64,000 nucleotides of DNA, taken from Tissierella sp. (GTDB lineage: Bacteria > Bacillota > Clostridia > Tissierellales > Tissierellaceae). The notes below the pieces were generated by a model, which searched no databases, had not been told where the DNA came from, and saw only the letters and a list, made by a program, of their open reading frames with translations. The DNA is taken from the NCBI RefSeq assembly GCF_031460495.1, contig NZ_JAVKTS010000002.1, positions 303,332-367,331 of the forward strand, in the 5' to 3' direction. This document shows, one piece after another, positions 61,336-64,000 of this stretch (positions are counted from its first letter, which is position 1; every line of letters starts with the position of its first letter). The position numbers and the translations under genes were made by a program.

Positions 61336-61344
61336 TGGTATAAT
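61336..61344 (+). promoter_or_regulatory. extended -10 promoter (cassette type 1, copy B)
   Basis: TGGTATAAT followed by TTGGGTA and preceded by GTGGACA; same block as 55247-55255. Confidence 0.7.
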
Positions 61345-61387
61345 TTGGGTAAAAGATTGAGGCAATGCAAAATAGGGGGATATAAGA

Positions 61388-62149
61388 ATGAATAATAATT
61401 TTAAAGAACTAATCTATCAGTTTAACGAAATTCTATTACCAAAGATTAATATTTACATTGAATATTTTAATGCTATTAATAAAATGAAAAAGATGGCAGA
61501 AGATATAAAATATGTTAGCGAATCTATAGAAAACTTTCAAACAACTTGCACCTTATTGGGATACCCTCCTCATTACAGCTTATTTATAACTAAAAGTCAA
61601 TTATCTGCATTATTTGAAGACTTTCAAGGGAATGAAAATGAAGTTAAGCAGATAATAGATAATTTTTATATGACAAAGTTTGATGAGGTATATATAGATG
61701 AGAAGTTTCTAAAAAGGTGGGAACAAGCACACATATTAAATAAAAGGATAAAGATTATAAAGGAATCAGTATCATGTTTTAAGCAAGAATTATATTTTAC
61801 AGCTATTCCAGTTTTATTCTCCCAACTTGAAGGAATGGTCGCCGATGGATATAACCATAGAGGTAGAATGAGTGGTAAGCAATTAAAGCAATATATATTG
61901 GATTTATTTAATGGAGAGAATTCTTCATTTGAAACACAATTAATCCAATTTTACACTAATATTATATTAGTAGGATTTGAACATAATGAGACTGTTGACT
62001 CATTTCTAAGCAGACATGCTATCATGCATGGTGGAGATGTTGAATATGGTACTCCACATAACTATATAAAATTAATTTTGTTCTTTGATTTAGTATATGA
62101 TAAATTAGCAAAAAAGCAGGAAAGTATTGATTCAATAATAACGAATTAG
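61388..62149 (+). CDS. HEPN-like RHxxxH protein, copy B
   Basis: 253 aa, RBS TAGGGGG. It aligns with the protein at 55288 from LLGYPPH (about residue 57) to the end: YFTAIPVLFSQLEGMVAD, SRHAIMHGGDVEYGT (Arg209, His214), NYIKLILFFD. The N-terminal 50 residues differ from copy A, which suggests a recognition part joined to a common effector core. It has its own promoter and terminator, both duplicates of those around copy A. RNase function is inferred from R-x4-H only. Confidence 0.65.
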   Translation: MNNNFKELIYQFNEILLPKINIYIEYFNAINKMKKMAEDIKYVSESIENFQTTCTLLGYPPHYSLFITKSQLSALFEDFQGNENEVKQIIDNFYMTKFDEVYIDEKFLKRWEQAHILNKRIKIIKESVSCFKQELYFTAIPVLFSQLEGMVADGYNHRGRMSGKQLKQYILDLFNGENSSFETQLIQFYTNIILVGFEHNETVDSFLSRHAIMHGGDVEYGTPHNYIKLILFFDLVYDKLAKKQESIDSIITN

Positions 62150-62164
62150 AAGTTTAGAAATATC

Positions 62165-62192
62165 GGAAAGAAGAGATTGTCCCTTCTTTTCC
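62165..62192 (+). terminator. terminator after HEPN-like copy B
   Basis: GGAAAGAAGAGA (62165-62176), loop TTG, TCCCTTCTTTTCC (62180-62192), with one mismatch. Counterpart of 56164-56192. Confidence 0.75.
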
Positions 62193-62235
62193 AATATGGT
62201 ATGGTAGAGATATAAAATAACAGGGGGAATTACCA

Positions 62236-62718
62236 ATGGATAAATTTAATTTGGATAAATTGAGTGAGAGTATTGGTTTAGCGAGTAATAAAGTAAATAC
62301 AATTCAGCAACATAATAAAGATACGGTAGAAGCAATAAGTAAAGCCAATAGAGAAAGAGTAGAACGAGAAAAAAGAAATATTGAATTACAAGAAACTATT
62401 GTAGATCAAAACAATCAAACTATTAGAATGAAAGAAATGGAGTTAGACTTCTTAAAAGGTATGAGTGAAGATACTAGTCAAATAGTAAATTTAATTAAAA
62501 ACTTAGAAGCTATAAATTTAGAAAATGGAAAAATTTCAGAAGAAAATTTATTGGAGATTCAACAAAAATTAGAGAAGATAGTAAAAAATACTGATAGTGA
62601 AAGTATATATGAATTGTTTATTAATGAAGTAAAATCACAATTAGTAGAAAAAGGAGTAAATTATGGTTTACAGTTTATATTCACTGGATTAAAGACTATG
62701 TTTGTCAAAGAAGAATAA
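62236..62718 (+). CDS. coiled-coil protein, 160 aa
   Basis: ATG with AGGGGGAA upstream. Nearly all helical and charged: a long coiled coil (about residues 20-80, ANRERVEREKRNIELQETIV) and a second (about 105-130), ending with a short mixed segment (KGVNYGLQFIFTGLKTMF). No catalytic motif. It occupies, relative to HEPN-like copy B, the same place as the membrane gene after copy A. Partner or sensor role possible. Function unknown. Confidence 0.58.
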   Translation: MDKFNLDKLSESIGLASNKVNTIQQHNKDTVEAISKANRERVEREKRNIELQETIVDQNNQTIRMKEMELDFLKGMSEDTSQIVNLIKNLEAINLENGKISEENLLEIQQKLEKIVKNTDSESIYELFINEVKSQLVEKGVNYGLQFIFTGLKTMFVKEE

Positions 62719-62902
62719 CTTGTTAATCATATTTTGAAATTTATTCAAGAAATCGGGAGATTATGGATAAATCTATTATAGGAAAATGGCAACAAATGGA
62801 AAACCTAATTTAAGACATATGTTAGCCAATTATAGCTACTTCACGCACATAATAGACTATTAATATGAATACACATATAAAACCCTTACACAAGCCAAAA
62901 TG
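62719..62902. other. gap without a supported gene
   Basis: A 16-codon ORF at about 62,764 (MDKSIIGKWQQMENLI) looks like the remnant start of a small protein. CAAGCCAAAA near 62,891 is the lead-in of the type 2 terminator. Nothing else is seen. Confidence 0.4.
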
Positions 62903-62930
62903 AAAGCTAGTTTTATACTGGTTTTTTATT
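62903..62930 (+). terminator. intrinsic terminator (cassette type 2, copy B)
   Basis: AAAGCTAG (62903-62910) pairs with CTGGTTTT (62918-62925, with G-U pairs), then TTATT. Counterpart of 57851-57880, with the pairing kept despite base changes. Confidence 0.7.
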
Positions 62931-62964
62931 TACCCATTGTGATGGAAGAACTTGTCATAATTTA

Positions 62965-62993
62965 TTGATAAAAACTTATTAATAGTGTAATAT
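62965..62993 (+). promoter_or_regulatory. promoter (cassette type 2, copy B)
   Basis: TTGATA (62965-62970), 17-nt spacer, TAATAT (62988-62993). Aligns with the promoter at 57914-57942. Confidence 0.72.
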
Positions 62994-63014
62994 TATGACT
63001 AAGGGGGAAATCTT

Positions 63015-63359
63015 ATGACAATGTTAGGGATATTATTTATATTAAGTTCAGTTGTGCCATTTTATTTAGGATTTGATAAGTTATTGAATTATTCCAATAA
63101 CTACAATTCATCTTTAGATGCTAGCACAAGTTATTTAACAGCTGTGGAATCTGTAAATGCTTATGTAGGGGGAGACGCATACAATTATATAATTAATGCT
63201 AACTACTTCACGGGTTATATGGTATTGGGTTTGGCTTTAATTTTGATTGGTGGGATTATTTTAATTTGCAATCAAATTAAACAATCAAAAAATAATAACC
63301 ATAATCACTATACTCCTGAAGGAACAAGAATAATAGAAGGAAGATCTATTCAAGAATAA
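63015..63359 (+). CDS. two-helix membrane protein, 114 aa
   Basis: ATG with AAGGGGGAAA upstream. Hydrophobic helices at about residues 3-20 and 66-86, with an outside loop rich in Asn/Ser/Tyr between and a His/Asn-rich cytosolic tail. No known domain. It is driven by the type 2 promoter, like the two-helix protein at 57966, although the two sequences are not clearly similar. Function unknown. Confidence 0.6.
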   Translation: MTMLGILFILSSVVPFYLGFDKLLNYSNNYNSSLDASTSYLTAVESVNAYVGGDAYNYIINANYFTGYMVLGLALILIGGIILICNQIKQSKNNNHNHYTPEGTRIIEGRSIQE

Positions 63360-63688
63360 TCTGGAGAAAGGAGGAGATGCATTATAGTAGGAAGTAGAAA
63401 AAATATAAGATACAATGAAGAAGAGACTAAACAATGGTTAGAGGAAAAGGCAAAAAATAAATAAGACCGTTGCAAGTTTGGCGACTGTACGGACTTATTT
63501 ATCACAACCCTTATTGTAGAGTTATATATGACACAATATATATGTTGTGTACTATAGTTTATATTGTAATACATATGATTGCAAATTGCAACGAATTTAT
63601 GACAAAATGCATTTTTTTGTAATACAGTATAGATAATTCAATATAACTTCTTTCGATTAAGGGGATTTAAAATTGAAAGGAGATTTTT
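63360..63688. other. 329-nt gap with palindrome
   Basis: GGAGGAG at 63369-63375 precedes a 27-codon frame (starting ATT, IIVGSRKNIRYNEEE, ending 63463) that lacks a normal start codon. At 63531-63550 lies a near-perfect 20-bp palindrome (ACACAA...TTGTGT), a possible operator. A GC-richer patch at 63,467-63,500 (TTGCAAGTTTGGCGACTGTA) is unexplained. Confidence 0.45.
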
Positions 63689-64000
63689 ATGAACAATTTG
63701 ATGAGAAAAGAATTAAATTTATATAGTCAAGAAGTGGCTAAAATGTTGAAAAGCAATCATTGTGAGATATTAAGAAAGTTAGAAGGTAGTAAAGATAGAA
63801 CTAATAATATGAACTATCAAGAAAAAGCTAAAGAATTGGCTAGAATAACTAGTAAAACTTTAGTGGATGAGTTTGTGCATAGTGCGATAATAGCACTTGA
63901 GATTTTCTCAATAGAAATAGAAAAAACCGATGATATTACTTGTACATTAGCATTTATCTTTCAAGCGGGAAAAATTGAAGGCACAAGAAAAGAGCGTGCT
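63689..64000 (+). CDS. Rha-like N-terminal phage regulator, runs off window
   Basis: ATG with GAAAGGAG upstream; the frame is open to the last base (104 codons visible). The start (MNNLMRKELNLYSQEVAKML, then SNHCEILRKLEG) resembles the N-terminal DNA-binding part of Rha/antirepressor phage proteins. After about residue 40 it changes to a helical segment (EKAKELARITSKTL...) not typical of Rha. Probably regulatory; the remainder is outside. Confidence 0.55.
   Translation, partial: MNNLMRKELNLYSQEVAKMLKSNHCEILRKLEGSKDRTNNMNYQEKAKELARITSKTLVDEFVHSAIIALEIFSIEIEKTDDITCTLAFIFQAGKIEGTRKERA

Larger units (their letters stand above)
32779..64000. mobile_element. prophage (left part, runs off the window)
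   Basis: Serine integrase, CI/Cro switch, RecT/SMC, replication, SSB, dUTPase and RinA-like genes identify a temperate siphophage-type element. No terminase, capsid or tail genes appear before 64,000, so the structural half and attR lie to the right. Positions 53.6-63.5 kb carry non-core cargo genes. Confidence 0.9.

Noticed and set aside
1-64000. tRNA, rRNA genes, insertion sequences
   Set aside because: No cloverleaf-like, rRNA-like or transposase sequence was seen; the only recombinase is the phage integrase.

Overview
The window is low-GC, spore-former DNA of clostridial type. The organism is probably an anaerobic Firmicute of the Clostridia/Tissierellia group. Evidence for this is a complete sigK, a YhcN-type spore lipoprotein, an IreB-family gene, the Firmicute order alaS-ireB-ruvX-DUF1292-mltG-trmR-trhP-udk, strong AGGAGG ribosome binding sites and many TTG/GTG starts. 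I cannot name the species.

Positions 1 to about 32,780 are chromosome. In order they hold: the end of an FtsX-type ABC permease; an SPFH / zinc-ribbon / TPM three-gene cluster like ydjIGH; an SDR-type L-threonine dehydrogenase; a DUF3343 gene; two unrecognised, possibly spore-related genes; iscR-iscS-iscU; a YtxH-like small protein; an AI-2E-family exporter; alaS-ireB; a phosphatase-like membrane protein; a ferredoxin-fused aldo/keto reductase; ruvX and DUF1292; fur; RNase J; a split LysO exporter; queT; mltG; trmR; trhP; udk; a penicillin-binding protein; sigK; a spore lipoprotein; aroE; and the 5' part of a pilB/gspE pilus ATPase gene.

The pilB gene is cut inside its Walker A codons at about 32,770-32,780. 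From there to the right edge runs a siphophage-type prophage whose other end lies outside the window. Its layout is: large serine integrase (minus strand, its last codons lying in host DNA); CI-like S24 repressor with divergent promoters and repeated operators; Cro-like gene and early genes; SMC-like ATPase, RecT, MBL-fold protein; replication module (replisome organizer broken at a 5/6-nt repeat tract, DnaC-like loader, SSB); regulators including a SpoIIID-like protein, a SigF/SigG/SigB-type sigma factor with tandem C-terminal HTH repeats and a RinA/ArpU-like protein; dUTPase; and a run of tiny genes.

From about 53.6 to 63.5 kb the prophage changes character. Genes sit in separate cassettes with their own extended -10 or sigma-A promoters and terminators. 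The cargo is a Shedu-like nuclease, two paralogous RHxxxH (HEPN-like) proteins, membrane-protein genes with small partners, and a UvrD-like helicase with an N-terminal coiled coil. Two promoter/terminator cassette types each occur twice, so the region looks built by duplication. It is the best candidate here for a new anti-phage or superinfection-exclusion locus. Several genes in the prophage are broken by single-base indels, one in-frame stop, or repeat-tract length.
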